A DNA stretch of 64,000 nucleotides, taken from assembly GCA_030429565.1 (NCBI GenBank), contig JAUIFE010000010.1, forward strand, positions 1-64,000. Direction: 5' to 3'. Of the stretch, positions 27,039-36,633 are shown piece after piece (position 1 is the stretch's first letter; each line of letters starts with the position of its first letter). The stretch is from Holophagae bacterium (GTDB lineage: Bacteria; Acidobacteriota; Holophagae; Acanthopleuribacterales; Acanthopleuribacteraceae). The notes under the pieces are model-generated. The model ran no database searches. It was given only the letters and a program-made list of their open reading frames with translations, and was not told where the DNA came from. Position numbers and translations under genes: made by a program.

Positions 27039-28370
27039 ATGCAACGTAGATCCTTTCTCGCCGGCATGACCGGCCTCAGCCTCTCCGCCTTGGCTCATGC
27101 CGGTGCGTCGTGGCGTGCTCTCCCCAAACGGCGTAAAGCGGTGGAAACCCGCAACAGCGCGCGCAATTTGATTATGGTTTTATTGGACGGCGGCCCCAGT
27201 CACGTCGATACCTTTGATTTAAAAACCGGTGTCTGGACACCCGATTTTCTCGGGCCCGCAACCCTCGGCGGCAGCCTTCAGTGGCCGCTCGGTACCATGC
27301 CTAAGCTGGGGGCGATGACCGACCAATTCTCCTTGGTTCGCTCGATTTCAGCCATTGAGGCCGTGCATGACCGTGCCGTGTACCATCTCATCACAGGTCA
27401 TCGCCAAAGTACGGCGCTCATGCCGGAAATTCCCCACTTCGCGTCGGTCGTCTCACACGAACTGGCGCCGCAACGAACGACCCAAGACAGCATGCCGACC
27501 TTTATCAGCGTCGGCGCCAACCAAGCCGAAAACGGTTTTCTCGACATCAACCACCGCGCGCTTGAGATTACCGATGACGGTCAGGTTCGCGATTTAAACC
27601 ACCTTTTACCGGAAGAACCGGATCGCCTCGATTTAGTCGATCGGTTTATTGCGCTCAGCGAAAATCGAGCGGATGCCTCGGGCCGTCATGCGCGCCTGCA
27701 AAAACAAGCGCGCAACTTAATGAATGACACGACCCTGCTCACCCTGTTGAGCGGTTCAGGGGACGGCGACGAGGACGACGAGGATGGGCAAACCACCGCG
27801 CAAATGTTTGAAAAGCAATGCACCACTGCGACGCGATTGCTGGCCGCCAATCGCGGGACACGTGTCATTCAAATGCGCCTGGGCAACTGGGACCATCACG
27901 ACAGTATTTATGTGCAGGGTCTGGGTCAATTGGACGACCTGTCGGGCGCACTCGACCACGGTTTGGCGTTGCTGCATCGCGATTTGGCGGCGGCACCGGG
28001 CGTTAACGGCGGTAGCTTGTTGGACGAGACCCTGGTTGTCGCCGTCGGTGAATTCGGTCGTACCGTCGGCGCCCTCAACAGCATCGCCGGCCGCGATCAC
28101 TATCCTTATGTCACCCCGGCCCTGCTGTTCGGCGGCGGCGTGCAGGGTGGCCGCGTGATCGGCGCGACCTCGGCCGACGGCGGCGGCATCGTTGACGCCG
28201 GCTGGTCGCACAACCGCCAAATGGGCATTGGCGACTTGATTGCCACCCTTTACAGCGCCCTCGGCATTGACTGGTCGAAACGCTTTCTTGAGACGCCCTC
28301 GGGCCGTGTCTTTCAGCCGGTCGATACCAACACGGGGCCGGCCCACGAAATTAGCGAACTTTTTGTATAG
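27039..28370 (+). CDS. DUF1501 protein, Tat-exported sulfatase-like
   Basis: The 443-residue protein starts with a Tat signal (MQRRSFLAGMTGLSLSALAHAG). The DUF1501 body follows with NLIMVLLDGGPSHVDTFDLK, the alkaline phosphatase/sulfatase-like metal site Asp, and later VVAVGEFGRTVG and GRDHYPYVTPALLFGGGV. The family is abundant in Planctomycetes and Acidobacteria; its biochemical role is unproven. The ATG is 6 bases after AGGAG. It is followed after 11 bases by the DUF1549/DUF1553 gene, its usual partner, but the order is reversed from the common one. Confidence 0.92.
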   Translation: MQRRSFLAGMTGLSLSALAHAGASWRALPKRRKAVETRNSARNLIMVLLDGGPSHVDTFDLKTGVWTPDFLGPATLGGSLQWPLGTMPKLGAMTDQFSLVRSISAIEAVHDRAVYHLITGHRQSTALMPEIPHFASVVSHELAPQRTTQDSMPTFISVGANQAENGFLDINHRALEITDDGQVRDLNHLLPEEPDRLDLVDRFIALSENRADASGRHARLQKQARNLMNDTTLLTLLSGSGDGDEDDEDGQTTAQMFEKQCTTATRLLAANRGTRVIQMRLGNWDHHDSIYVQGLGQLDDLSGALDHGLALLHRDLAAAPGVNGGSLLDETLVVAVGEFGRTVGALNSIAGRDHYPYVTPALLFGGGVQGGRVIGATSADGGGIVDAGWSHNRQMGIGDLIATLYSALGIDWSKRFLETPSGRVFQPVDTNTGPAHEISELFV

Positions 28371-28381
28371 GAGGCGGAAGC

Positions 28382-30298
28382 ATGACACAGAAACACATCT
28401 TATCGACCGTCACGGCTTGCTGCTTCCTCGTTGGCACGCTTCTTTTCGGCGCCGATGGTCGCGGTTCGGATCGCGATTTGCAGTTAAAACCGTTTCAGGC
28501 AGTCAAGCGCGGTGTGCGGCCGGCGATTGACGATTTGACTTTTTTACACCGCGTCCACCTAGACTTGACCGGTCAAATCCCCCCACAATTTCACATCGAC
28601 ACATTTGCCGCCAATCCGAATCCCGGCAAATACGTCGAGGAAATCGAACGTTTGCTTAACAGCGAAGCCTATCACTATCGATGGGTCACCTTTCTCGCCG
28701 ATTTGTTCAAAAACGAGTTCATGGGGTTTGACCAAGAAGCCTCGTTTCGCAACGCCTTTGACACCCAACTGCAGGGTTACATCCGCAACAATACCCCGTT
28801 TGATGTGGTGGCCCGCGAAATCTTGACCGGCAGTGGCAAGGGCGTCCAACCTGGCTCGGCTTTTCCCTTTTGGACCCAAGACCTGTTCGAGGAGGAGTTT
28901 CGACTGGAAGTGCTCGATAACCAGGTCGCGAACATCACCGATACCTTTTTGGGCATTCAAACCAATTGTGTCAGTTGCCATAACGGCTCTTACCACCTGG
29001 AAGAAGTCAACGTCGGCTTGGTCGAAAAGAAACGCGAAGACTTTTGGGCGATGGCCGCATTTCTTTCCAAAAGTTTCGTATTCTTCCCTTATCTCGATGA
29101 CGACGAGCCCTTTGCGAGCAACCTTCAACTGGTCGACATCGACGATGAAAACGGGAGACCGGGCATCGGCGATTACTTCTCCGAACCGCGCTTCCGCGAT
29201 GGTGAGTACCGCGCCCAATCGATTGCCGGCGAAGGCATGCGGGTACCGCGCAACGGCGGTGTCATCGAACCGCGCTACATGTTTGGCGGCGGAACCCCGG
29301 AACCAGGTGAAACCCGGCGTGCGGCACTGGCACGACTTCTCACCGCCGACCGTCAGTTCGCACGCAACATCGTCAACCGCGTTTGGGCCGAGTTTTTCGG
29401 CGAAGGTTTTGTGCATCCGCTCAACAGTTGGGATCTGGCGCGGCTTAACGCAACAACCGCCGCCAACTATCAAACCACCGTCCAACCGCGCACACCGGCT
29501 TTGCTCGAAGCGCTCACCAACGAGTTCATCAACAACGGCTACGACCTCAAACGGTTAATTCGGCGCATTGCCGGCAGCAGCCTATACCTGAGCCCACTGC
29601 AAGCTGAACCAGACTCAAAAGATTACCTGGGCTACTGGCGTGGCAAGCAACGCGTGCGTCGCCTCACCGCCGAATCGATTGTCGATCGCTACCATCGCGC
29701 GCTCGGCTTAGAGCAGCGCTACATCGTGCGTGGTCGTTACGACCAAACCGTCAACAGCACCTGGGCGCTGCCGAGCGCCGGCGAACCAGATCCCTTTGTG
29801 CTGTATCGCGCCTCCGATGAACCACCCTACAACCTTTATTTCGTGGCGGATCCGGTCGACCTGGGTTTCCAGAGCATGGCCCAATTCGAGTTTTACCAGT
29901 ACACCACCAATGTACTGTTGCAGACCATGGGTCACGGCGACGGTTTCAGTACCCCACGGCAAAACACGAGTACCGTTCAGCGCGCCTTGTTCATGCTTAA
30001 CAGCAACGAGTTCTCCAACTACATGTACGGGGGTGTCGAATACGATGAGGGCGATTACGGCATCCTCGAGATTCCCTCCAGTCCGTACTTGCTGGCACAA
30101 ATCGAACGACTCGCCAACAACCCCGATCAAGCAGGCCCCTTCGTGGAGGAAATTTTCCAGCGATTTTTGGTCCGCGCACCGACACCGGCGGAAAAGTTGC
30201 TCTTCCTGGATTACCTAAACAGCAAACCGGTTGCGTTCGCGGTCTATGACACGGCTTATGCGCTGATTAACCACCCCGATTTTGTTCACCAGCGTTGA
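28382..30298 (+). CDS. DUF1549/DUF1553 domain protein
   Basis: The 638-residue exported protein has an N-terminal signal. The DUF1549 region reads FLHRVHLDLTGQIPP, LLNSEAYHYRWVTFLADLFKNEF and IQTNCVSCHNG with a CxxCH. The DUF1553 region reads ARLLTADRQFARNIVNRVWAEFFGEGFVHPLNSWD, NNGYDLKRLIRRIAGSSLY and a tail PSSPYLLAQIERLANNPD. The single CxxCH could bind haem. GGAGG precedes the ATG. It is translated from the same transcript as the DUF1501 gene and is followed by a terminator. Confidence 0.92.
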   Translation: MTQKHILSTVTACCFLVGTLLFGADGRGSDRDLQLKPFQAVKRGVRPAIDDLTFLHRVHLDLTGQIPPQFHIDTFAANPNPGKYVEEIERLLNSEAYHYRWVTFLADLFKNEFMGFDQEASFRNAFDTQLQGYIRNNTPFDVVAREILTGSGKGVQPGSAFPFWTQDLFEEEFRLEVLDNQVANITDTFLGIQTNCVSCHNGSYHLEEVNVGLVEKKREDFWAMAAFLSKSFVFFPYLDDDEPFASNLQLVDIDDENGRPGIGDYFSEPRFRDGEYRAQSIAGEGMRVPRNGGVIEPRYMFGGGTPEPGETRRAALARLLTADRQFARNIVNRVWAEFFGEGFVHPLNSWDLARLNATTAANYQTTVQPRTPALLEALTNEFINNGYDLKRLIRRIAGSSLYLSPLQAEPDSKDYLGYWRGKQRVRRLTAESIVDRYHRALGLEQRYIVRGRYDQTVNSTWALPSAGEPDPFVLYRASDEPPYNLYFVADPVDLGFQSMAQFEFYQYTTNVLLQTMGHGDGFSTPRQNTSTVQRALFMLNSNEFSNYMYGGVEYDEGDYGILEIPSSPYLLAQIERLANNPDQAGPFVEEIFQRFLVRAPTPAEKLLFLDYLNSKPVAFAVYDTAYALINHPDFVHQR

Positions 30299-30305
30299 TC
30301 CACCG

Positions 30306-30332
30306 GGCGCAACTTCGGTTGCGCCTTTTTTT
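30306..30332 (+). terminator. Rho-independent terminator
   Basis: GGCGCAAC (30306-30313), TTCG tetraloop, GTTGCGCC (30318-30325) and seven T, just after the DUF1549/1553 stop. Confidence 0.95.
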
Positions 30333-30469
30333 GTGGGTCTTAGGAGAAAAAACGAGAAGTAGGGGTGTGAGAGAAACGGCTTAACCGCGCAGGGTTTCCT
30401 TAAGCCAGGGAAAAAATAACCGATAATATCGATTGATCCCTAAAGGTTTGAGGCATAAAAGGAGACTTC

Positions 30470-32134
30470 GTGCAGCCACCTGCGATCCCACCCGATGAGT
30501 TAAAACGCGTGGAGGCGTTGACCGAACTCGAGATCCTGGATACTGCGCCGGAAGAGAGTTACGACCAGTTGACCACGCTAGCCTCGCAAATTGCCGAGAC
30601 CCCAATCGCCTTAATTTCGTTGGTCGACCCGACCCGCCAGTGGTTCAAGGCCAAGGTCGGCCTCGACGCCGAGGAAACCAGCCGCGAGATTTCTTTCTGC
30701 GGCCATGCCGTGCACAGTTCAACCCCGTTTGTGGTGCAGGATGCGGCCTTGGATCCGCGTTTTAGCGACAACCCGCTCGTCACCGGCGCACCACACATCC
30801 GTTTTTACATGGGTTTTCCGCTGGAAACCAAAGAAGGATATCGTCTGGGCACCCTTTGCGTCATTGACCGCAAGCCGCGTTTATTGGACAAGGAGAAAAG
30901 CAACCAACTGAGCTTAATCGCGGCGCAAATTGTGCGCTTATTTGAAACGCGACGCCTGGCCCGGCGATACCAGAAACAACTGCGCGAAACGCTGGCGCTG
31001 ACCCACCAAAAAAGTCTGTTTCTTGCGGCTTTAAGCCATGAAATCCGCAACCCACTCAACGCGATTGTCGGCTTGACCGAGTTACTGCTTGACCCGATCC
31101 ATCGCGAAGAGGGCCGTGAAAGTATTACCTACATTCGCGAGACATGCACGACCATTGCCCGTCAGTTGGAAGACCTGCTCGACCATTCACGCATGTCCTA
31201 CGGTAATTTTGAACTGGAGGCGATTGAATTCGACCTGCAGACCACCATTCAACGCATCGCCGAAACCTACCGCATCATTGCCGGCAAAAAAGGGATCGTC
31301 CTCAACACTGAAATAGCGCCCAACTTGCCCACCTGGTTTACCGGCGACCCGGTTCGGATCGAGCAAATTATTACCAACCTCACCGGCAACGCCATCAAAT
31401 TCACCAGTGAAGGTTCGGTCACGCTGTCGCTGCGCGACGGCGGCGAGGTCGACGGCGGACATCGTCTGTGTTTCGCCGTATCTGACACCGGCCCCGGAAT
31501 TAAGCAAGATCGCCTCGAAATCATTTTTCAGCCCTTTTCTCAGGAGCAAACTTCCACCTACCGCCGCCATGGCGGCAGTGGTCTCGGCCTTGCCATATGC
31601 CGTTCGCTGGTAAACCTCATGGGTGGCGAGCTGTCGGTTGAAAGCGAAATCGGCAGTGGCAGTTGTTTCTCCTTTGAGATCACCTTACCGCCGGCCAAGG
31701 CCCCCAAACCACACAGCTTGCTCAACACACCGCTCATGGAACCCAAGCGCCTGCTGCTCATCGAAGACAACCCGGTCAATCAAAAGGTCACCCAACGCCT
31801 CTTGCGCCGCAAAGGCCACGACACCGTGGTGGCGAGCACGGGCGAGGAGGCCGTCGGCCAATTCACCGAACACCACTTCGACGCTGTGCTGGCCGACTTC
31901 CACCTACCCGACTACGACGGCTTTAGCCTTATCCAGGCCTTCCGTGAAATTGAGAAAAAACAAGGGGTCAAACAAACGCCGATCATCATTCTCTCCGGCG
32001 AAACCAAACTTGAAAAAAGCTACGCATGGCACACGGTCGCTGTCCGTTATTTCCTGGAAAAACCCGTCAATTTGGAGGATCTAGAACGCGTGCTAAACGA
32101 AGCCCTCGCCAAGCTGGAAGAGTTTGCCGGTTAG
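30470..32134 (+). CDS. GAF-domain hybrid histidine kinase
   Basis: The 554-residue cytosolic protein uses a GTG start with AAGGAG upstream. A GAF domain (about 15-165, SLVDPTRQWFKAKVGL...ISFCGHAV) is followed by HisKA with LSHEIRNPLNAIVG (His near 190), HATPase (NLTGNAIKFTSEGSV, DTGPGI, GGSGLGLAI) and a receiver with acidic pair EDN, phospho-Asp in LADFHLPDYDG near 475, and LSGE/EKP switch residues. It stands alone between two terminators. Confidence 0.93.
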   Translation: MQPPAIPPDELKRVEALTELEILDTAPEESYDQLTTLASQIAETPIALISLVDPTRQWFKAKVGLDAEETSREISFCGHAVHSSTPFVVQDAALDPRFSDNPLVTGAPHIRFYMGFPLETKEGYRLGTLCVIDRKPRLLDKEKSNQLSLIAAQIVRLFETRRLARRYQKQLRETLALTHQKSLFLAALSHEIRNPLNAIVGLTELLLDPIHREEGRESITYIRETCTTIARQLEDLLDHSRMSYGNFELEAIEFDLQTTIQRIAETYRIIAGKKGIVLNTEIAPNLPTWFTGDPVRIEQIITNLTGNAIKFTSEGSVTLSLRDGGEVDGGHRLCFAVSDTGPGIKQDRLEIIFQPFSQEQTSTYRRHGGSGLGLAICRSLVNLMGGELSVESEIGSGSCFSFEITLPPAKAPKPHSLLNTPLMEPKRLLLIEDNPVNQKVTQRLLRRKGHDTVVASTGEEAVGQFTEHHFDAVLADFHLPDYDGFSLIQAFREIEKKQGVKQTPIIILSGETKLEKSYAWHTVAVRYFLEKPVNLEDLERVLNEALAKLEEFAG

Positions 32135-32528
32135 TCTATACCGATAGTTCCCGGCCGCCTTCGCAGGAATTTGTCCAACACAAGCGACGCCGCACCAATC
32201 GCCGGTCACGGCTTTTTTTCGGCGGAAATCGCGCGCCCAGTCAGGCACCAACCATGGCCTACCAACCGGCTCGGCCGTCAATCACGAAAGGCTAAGTTAT
32301 TCCCAGGCGACCGGTTAAAGGATCCATGAAGCGCTTCAAGCCCCTGTTTGTCGACATAATCAACGGCCGTCGCGAACACGGGCCGACCACCCCACGCCGC
32401 GTCACCCCTTGCCTCCCATCCCCAGACGTTTTTTAATAGAAACAGAAATTTAATCAACTTCACTTGCGCATTAACCCGCTATTTTCGCACTCAGATCTTT
32501 TGAACCTGAGCCGGAAAGGAGATCGACG
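32135..32528. other. Intergenic with weak terminator
   Basis: GCCG-gtca-CGGC followed by seven T (32201-32219) may terminate the GAF kinase transcript. The rest of the 390 bases shows nothing certain. Confidence 0.4.
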
Positions 32529-32984
32529 ATGTCTTTTATTATTCCCGGTTTAGCCGGTTTCTTTGGGGTTCTGGTCATGACCTTCTTCCTACGCAGAGCC
32601 CGCTACCTCCACCTGCCCGAATCCCAAATGGTTCGTGCCGTTGGCTCACTTGTGACCCGCAACTACGAAACGTCTCTGGTTCCCGGAACCGCCATTCACT
32701 TCGGAATTGGCACCTTGTTTGGCTACGGGTACTCAATTTTACTTAGCACAACGCCGATGACCGGCGGCAACCCACTGATTATCATTGCCTTGTGCTCTTT
32801 CATGGGGCTGGTTCACGGCTTAATTGTTACGCTGTTTTTGGTCATTGCCGTCGCCCAAAACCACCCGCTTGAACGATTCAAAAGCTTAACTCCGGAAGAT
32901 ATGGCCTCGCATGTCATTTCCCATTTGGCATACGGCGCCACCGTCGGTTTCTTTTTGACCGGCTTGCCCACCATAATGGGTTAA
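32529..32984 (+). CDS. Small membrane protein, function unknown
   Basis: 151 residues with about four hydrophobic segments (FIIPGLAGFFGVLVMTFF, GTAIHFGIGTLFGYGYSILL, PLIIIALCSFMGLVHGLIVTLFLVIAVA, HLAYGATVGFFLTGLP). Good GGAG site 7 bases upstream. No family recognised. Histidines line several helices (HFG, HGL, HVISH). Monocistronic. Confidence 0.75.
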   Translation: MSFIIPGLAGFFGVLVMTFFLRRARYLHLPESQMVRAVGSLVTRNYETSLVPGTAIHFGIGTLFGYGYSILLSTTPMTGGNPLIIIALCSFMGLVHGLIVTLFLVIAVAQNHPLERFKSLTPEDMASHVISHLAYGATVGFFLTGLPTIMG

Positions 32985-33865
32985 GCCACCACGCACAACC
33001 AGCGCGGTCGATGCCTGCCTTTCTGCTGGGCGCGACCAACTTGTTTCACTTAATTGAATAGCGCGATGAACGCGGATGAGATTAGCCAAAATACCAGCGC
33101 GAAGCCGCATGATTGAAGCGGACGCGGCCCCCGAGGGGTTCACGTCCGCTCTTTATTGCTGGAATGCCAAGAAGGGCGATTCGTGGTGGCGGATGCTGAC
33201 AACCTAATCGGCTGCAACATTTGGTGACGACACGCGCCGTCGCTGCCCGACACCTGCCAACCACGACCACGATCAACTTCGACCAACAGGTTTTGCGCCA
33301 AGATTCGGCGCCATGCCATGCAACCAAATCGCCCAGCCTAGCTTCTTGCCCCCATCCAAATGGCCAAGATCGGCCCCAAGGGTTGCGCTTCTCATCCGCA
33401 AGGACTGGAGCCACAAAAGATGACCCGCGCAAGAAAGGCAGGCTAAATATTAGATCAGGCAAAAAAAAAGACCCCTACAAGAGGGGTCAAAGTAGTACTT
33501 GGAGAACATCCAAGTCCTGCCGGGACAAAGTTGTGGAACTGGCTTAAGCACCAGTATCAAAACGCTTTATCGAAAAATGGCGACAATTTTCGCGAAAGAG
33601 TTTTAACACGGGTCATCCAAACCACGCCGCCTTTGTTGCGACGTTTTTCTATAAGGCAAACCCGTTGCCATAATGCGAAAATCGGCCTAAAAAAAAGTCA
33701 AACCCCTTAAAACCACAACCTAAGCTACTCGTAATAATTACTTTAGAGAATCAACCTGATTTATTTGGAGAATTTAGACAGCGACCAGCTCACAACCGGA
33801 AACCGGCTACAAGCCGTTTTTTGTCACCCACCGTGGTAGAACTACCGGATAAGTGCCAAAAATGG
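32985..33865. other. Gene-poor region
   Basis: About 880 bases with no convincing coding frame. It contains the minus-strand terminator at 33461-33488 and a possible plus-strand terminator CGGCT-aca-AGCCG plus six T (33804-33822). A 24-base segment at 33211-33234 is similar, at 19 of 24 positions, to 37717-37740 in another gene-poor region. Confidence 0.45.
33461..33560 (-). ncRNA. Possible minus-strand small RNA ending at a strong terminator
   Basis: On the minus strand three hairpins occur in series: GTCC-GGAC (about 33515-33527), ACTTGGA-gaaca-TCCAAGT (33497-33515), and the terminator GACCCCT (33470-33476) pairing with AGGGGTC (33482-33488) followed by nine T. The terminator is about 380 bases beyond the nitrilase stop, too far for an ordinary 3' end. 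It may belong to a short RNA in between. No clear promoter was located, so the 5' end is a guess. Confidence 0.42.
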
Positions 33866-34828
33866 TCAATCTTGAAAATGGACACTGCTTTGCCGGCCAC
33901 GGTCGACGTTTAACTGCAAGACATCAGGCCGCGCGTAATGCCCTGACGGATCGAAGTTTTGACGTTCGCGTCGCACGGCGGCGAGATCGAGCGTCGCCGT
34001 GAAGACACCTTCGGTTTCGATTTGCGGCGCCAGCAGCCATGTCCCATCGGGACCGGCAATACAGGAGCCGCCGTTGTGAATCCACCCATCGGGCATCGCC
34101 GCACGCAGGGCGTCGCCATGGGGCAAGGTCGGTGCGATATCGTCGCGGCGTAGCAAACAGCCGACCGAAACCACAAACGCCCGCGCTTCAAGCGCAATGA
34201 AACGGGTAATATCGCGCGTATTACGGTCACTGCCAGGCCAACAGGCCACGTGCAAAGTACAACCTTGACCGTAAAGCGCCGCCCGCGCCATCGGCATCCA
34301 GTTTTCCCAACAGTTAAGGCCACCCAGGGTAAATCCCGCCAATTCGTGAACCCGCAAGCCGTGACCATCGCCTGGCGACCACACCAATCGTTCCTCATAG
34401 GTTGGTTGCAACTTGCGGTGAACCGAACCAATCCGGCCCTGGTCATCGATATAAACCAAGCTACAGTAAAGACTTTGGCCACCGCGATCGCGCGGGCGTT
34501 CAACGATCCCAAGATAAACGGCAATGCGATGCTTCGCCGCCAGGTCCGTAATCGGCGTCAAATGGCCGGCCTCGAGACAAACGGCCTCGTGGCTGTAGTG
34601 GCTAAAAATTTCCTTCTGGCGAGGGTCGTTAAAAGCAGCACCGCCGGTGACCGATAACCAGTTGGGGTAGCCAGGCACACAGGTCTCGCCAAACACGACT
34701 AAACGACAGCCGGCGGCAGCGGCTTCTTCAATGGCGGCGGCAACCTTGGCGAGGGTTGCGGCGCGATTCAACCAAACCGGGCTTATCTGGGCAATGGCGA
34801 GGGTGAGGGCGTCATCGGTGGCATTCAT
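33866..34828 (-). CDS. Nitrilase / carbon-nitrogen hydrolase
   Basis: The 320-residue protein carries the Glu-Lys-Cys triad in family context: FGETCVPGYPNW (Glu near 47), HRKLQPTYEE (Lys) and GGLNCWENWMP (Cys near 162). GLNCWENW and GYPNW are typical of true nitrilases (EC 3.5.5) rather than amidases. Such enzymes convert organic nitriles to acids and ammonia, often as large spirals. The ATG at 34828 has GGAGG upstream. It is convergent with nothing and flanked by non-coding DNA. Confidence 0.92.
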   Translation of the reverse strand: MNATDDALTLAIAQISPVWLNRAATLAKVAAAIEEAAAAGCRLVVFGETCVPGYPNWLSVTGGAAFNDPRQKEIFSHYSHEAVCLEAGHLTPITDLAAKHRIAVYLGIVERPRDRGGQSLYCSLVYIDDQGRIGSVHRKLQPTYEERLVWSPGDGHGLRVHELAGFTLGGLNCWENWMPMARAALYGQGCTLHVACWPGSDRNTRDITRFIALEARAFVVSVGCLLRRDDIAPTLPHGDALRAAMPDGWIHNGGSCIAGPDGTWLLAPQIETEGVFTATLDLAAVRRERQNFDPSGHYARPDVLQLNVDRGRQSSVHFQD

Positions 34829-34912
34829 GGAGAACCTCCCGTGGTGGGTCACCGCAAACGTGACCTGAAATCGTGAAATGCAATCGTTACCATAACATCA
34901 ACAGCAGGCTGG

Positions 34913-35098
34913 TTATTCCCTGCCCCCCAACGAAAGACGCTGTTTCGCGCCGAAACCCAAAACGGTAAACGCACTCAATAAACCTGCCGAAACGCGGCCG
35001 AGGGTCACGCCGCCGTCGACCTCTAAATCAGCGCCGCTAATCCAGACCGACTCAGGGCCCGCCAAACACCCAACTATCACGGGGCCGGCCAAGGCGAC
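34913..35098 (-). pseudogene. C-terminal remnant of a short-chain dehydrogenase (SDR)
   Basis: On the minus strand a 62-codon frame reads GPESVWISGADLEVDGGVTLGRVSAG, matching the SDR C-terminal signature (ASPESxxITGAxLxVDGG). It is preceded by an in-frame TGA (35099-35101), with no Rossmann or YxxxK part in the remaining 290 bases. This is a gene fragment. It faces away from an HxlR regulator, an arrangement often seen for intact HxlR-SDR pairs. Confidence 0.75.
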
Positions 35099-35395
35099 TC
35101 AGGAGATGAAGCTGATTAGAAGTCGGCCACGCCGCGCGGGCGCTGCTTTAACCAATCCCGGTGCCGCCGTCGGTCATTACCGCCATTTGCGCTTCAAGGC
35201 GTTGCCGGCTCATCGGCTCACACGCCTTCAAATCATGGTTCACGCGCTTGTGTCATGGCAATTCATCGCTCACCCGGGGATGAGCTGGGATAAAATAAGG
35301 CGCTGCGGTGCACTTTATTACCGTTGATCTTAGGTAACCCCATCTCTGCCAACAGGTAAGCGCCATTCGGCTAGGTAGATTATAAAGGGTGTCAA

Positions 35396-35758
35396 ATGAG
35401 AGTAGAACAGGGCAAAATAGACCAGGGATCAGTACTACCGCGCCTTCGGCATATTGTCGAGACCCTTTTTAACTGCAATTGGTCGCTGACCTTCATGCTC
35501 TTGATGGAACGCGGCAGCCATCAACCAAGCCGGCGTCACCGTTCAGTCGATGGTCTTTCCTCCAAAGTGATGAACCACTGTCTGACCAAACTCGAGTCCA
35601 ACTTAATCGTCAACACGACTTATCTCGAGATGCCACCACGGGCGGCATACGATTTCACGCCCTTTGGGTTCAAATTCACGCGCGGCTTTGACGTGATCGA
35701 GGAATGGGACCGCGAATGGTCAGGGTCCCCCGCACCGGCCCAGGATCAAACAGCATGA
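35396..35758 (+). CDS. HxlR-family winged-helix regulator
   Basis: 120 residues. The HxlR pattern is visible in VDGLSSKVMNHCLTKLESNLIVNTTYLEMPPRAAYDFTPFGFKF, including the wing and the family's PPR-x-x-Y-x-x-T-P-x-G. The family often senses thiols or quinones and controls an adjacent oxidoreductase; here the neighbouring SDR is a remnant. The stop overlaps the next ATG (ATGA), so it is coupled to the GNAT gene. Confidence 0.8.
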   Translation: MRVEQGKIDQGSVLPRLRHIVETLFNCNWSLTFMLLMERGSHQPSRRHRSVDGLSSKVMNHCLTKLESNLIVNTTYLEMPPRAAYDFTPFGFKFTRGFDVIEEWDREWSGSPAPAQDQTA

Positions 35759-36633
35759 AATGGAACCGTTACCCCGATGCGGCATCCTTATTGGCCGCAA
35801 TGGAACCGGTGCTGTTGAAAGAAGAAGCACGCCATCAAATCTTTTTAGGTTCAGCCTTAAATCTGGCCAAACATCCGGACCGAACGCCAAACACGGCGGT
35901 TTTTGCCGCCTTGTATGACGACAACCGACCAGTCCTGGGATTGCTCGACGCCCCACCTTACCCTTTGATTCTCGCACCGGTCGGCGTGCGACAGGACAGG
36001 GCGCTCCTTGCCGAACAAGCCTTCACCTGGCTGGCGAGCCACCACCCGTCGGCTCACCACATCATGACGGAAACACCGTTGGCCCTTTGTTTCGTCGAAC
36101 ATTGGCGCACAACGCTTGCCCCGGGTGAACAACTCACCTGTGTCGCCGATCAACGCGTTCACCAAATCACGGCACCGCCGGCACCACCGAGCCAACCGGG
36201 CCGATTGCGGCAAGCAACTCGGAACGATCTGGTCCTGGCAACAGCATGGGCGCGAGCATTCTTTGCGGAAGCGATGCCGACCGAAGCCGATCGCGACTTC
36301 GAAAGCGAAACGGGTCGTCGCTTAGCCGACGGTTTTATCTATTTTTGGGAAATCGACGGTGAACCAGTCGCTCAAGCAGCCAAAGCGCGCCCCTCGCATC
36401 ATGCCTGTGCCCTCACTTTAGTGTACACCCCGCCGGAACAACGCGGTCGCGGCTACGGCGGCGCGGTAACGCGGGCGCTAAGCCGCGCGATCTTGGCCGA
36501 GGGCATGACACGCTGTGTGCTTTTAACCGATTTGGCCAATCCCGTCAGCAACCACATCTATGCGCGTATTGGCTACAAGCCGGTCTGCGATCTTAAAAAC
36601 TTCAAACGAATCAAGCATCCCGAACGGGATTAA
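35755..36633 (+). CDS. GNAT-family N-acetyltransferase
   Basis: The 292-residue protein has an N-terminal half of uncertain fold (1 to about 155) and a C-terminal GNAT domain with acetyl-CoA motif A PEQRGRGYGGAVTRALSRAIL and a closing NPVSNHIYARIGYKPV. The layout resembles FR47-like two-domain acetyltransferases. The start at 35755 overlaps the HxlR stop; upstream in-frame starts are rejected. The last 4 bases overlap the convergent TPR gene. Confidence 0.88.
   Translation: MKWNRYPDAASLLAAMEPVLLKEEARHQIFLGSALNLAKHPDRTPNTAVFAALYDDNRPVLGLLDAPPYPLILAPVGVRQDRALLAEQAFTWLASHHPSAHHIMTETPLALCFVEHWRTTLAPGEQLTCVADQRVHQITAPPAPPSQPGRLRQATRNDLVLATAWARAFFAEAMPTEADRDFESETGRRLADGFIYFWEIDGEPVAQAAKARPSHHACALTLVYTPPEQRGRGYGGAVTRALSRAILAEGMTRCVLLTDLANPVSNHIYARIGYKPVCDLKNFKRIKHPERD

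Noticed and set aside
35106..35327. 73-codon frame upstream of the HxlR gene
   Set aside because: AGGAG abuts the ATG with no spacing, and the frame has no family similarity.
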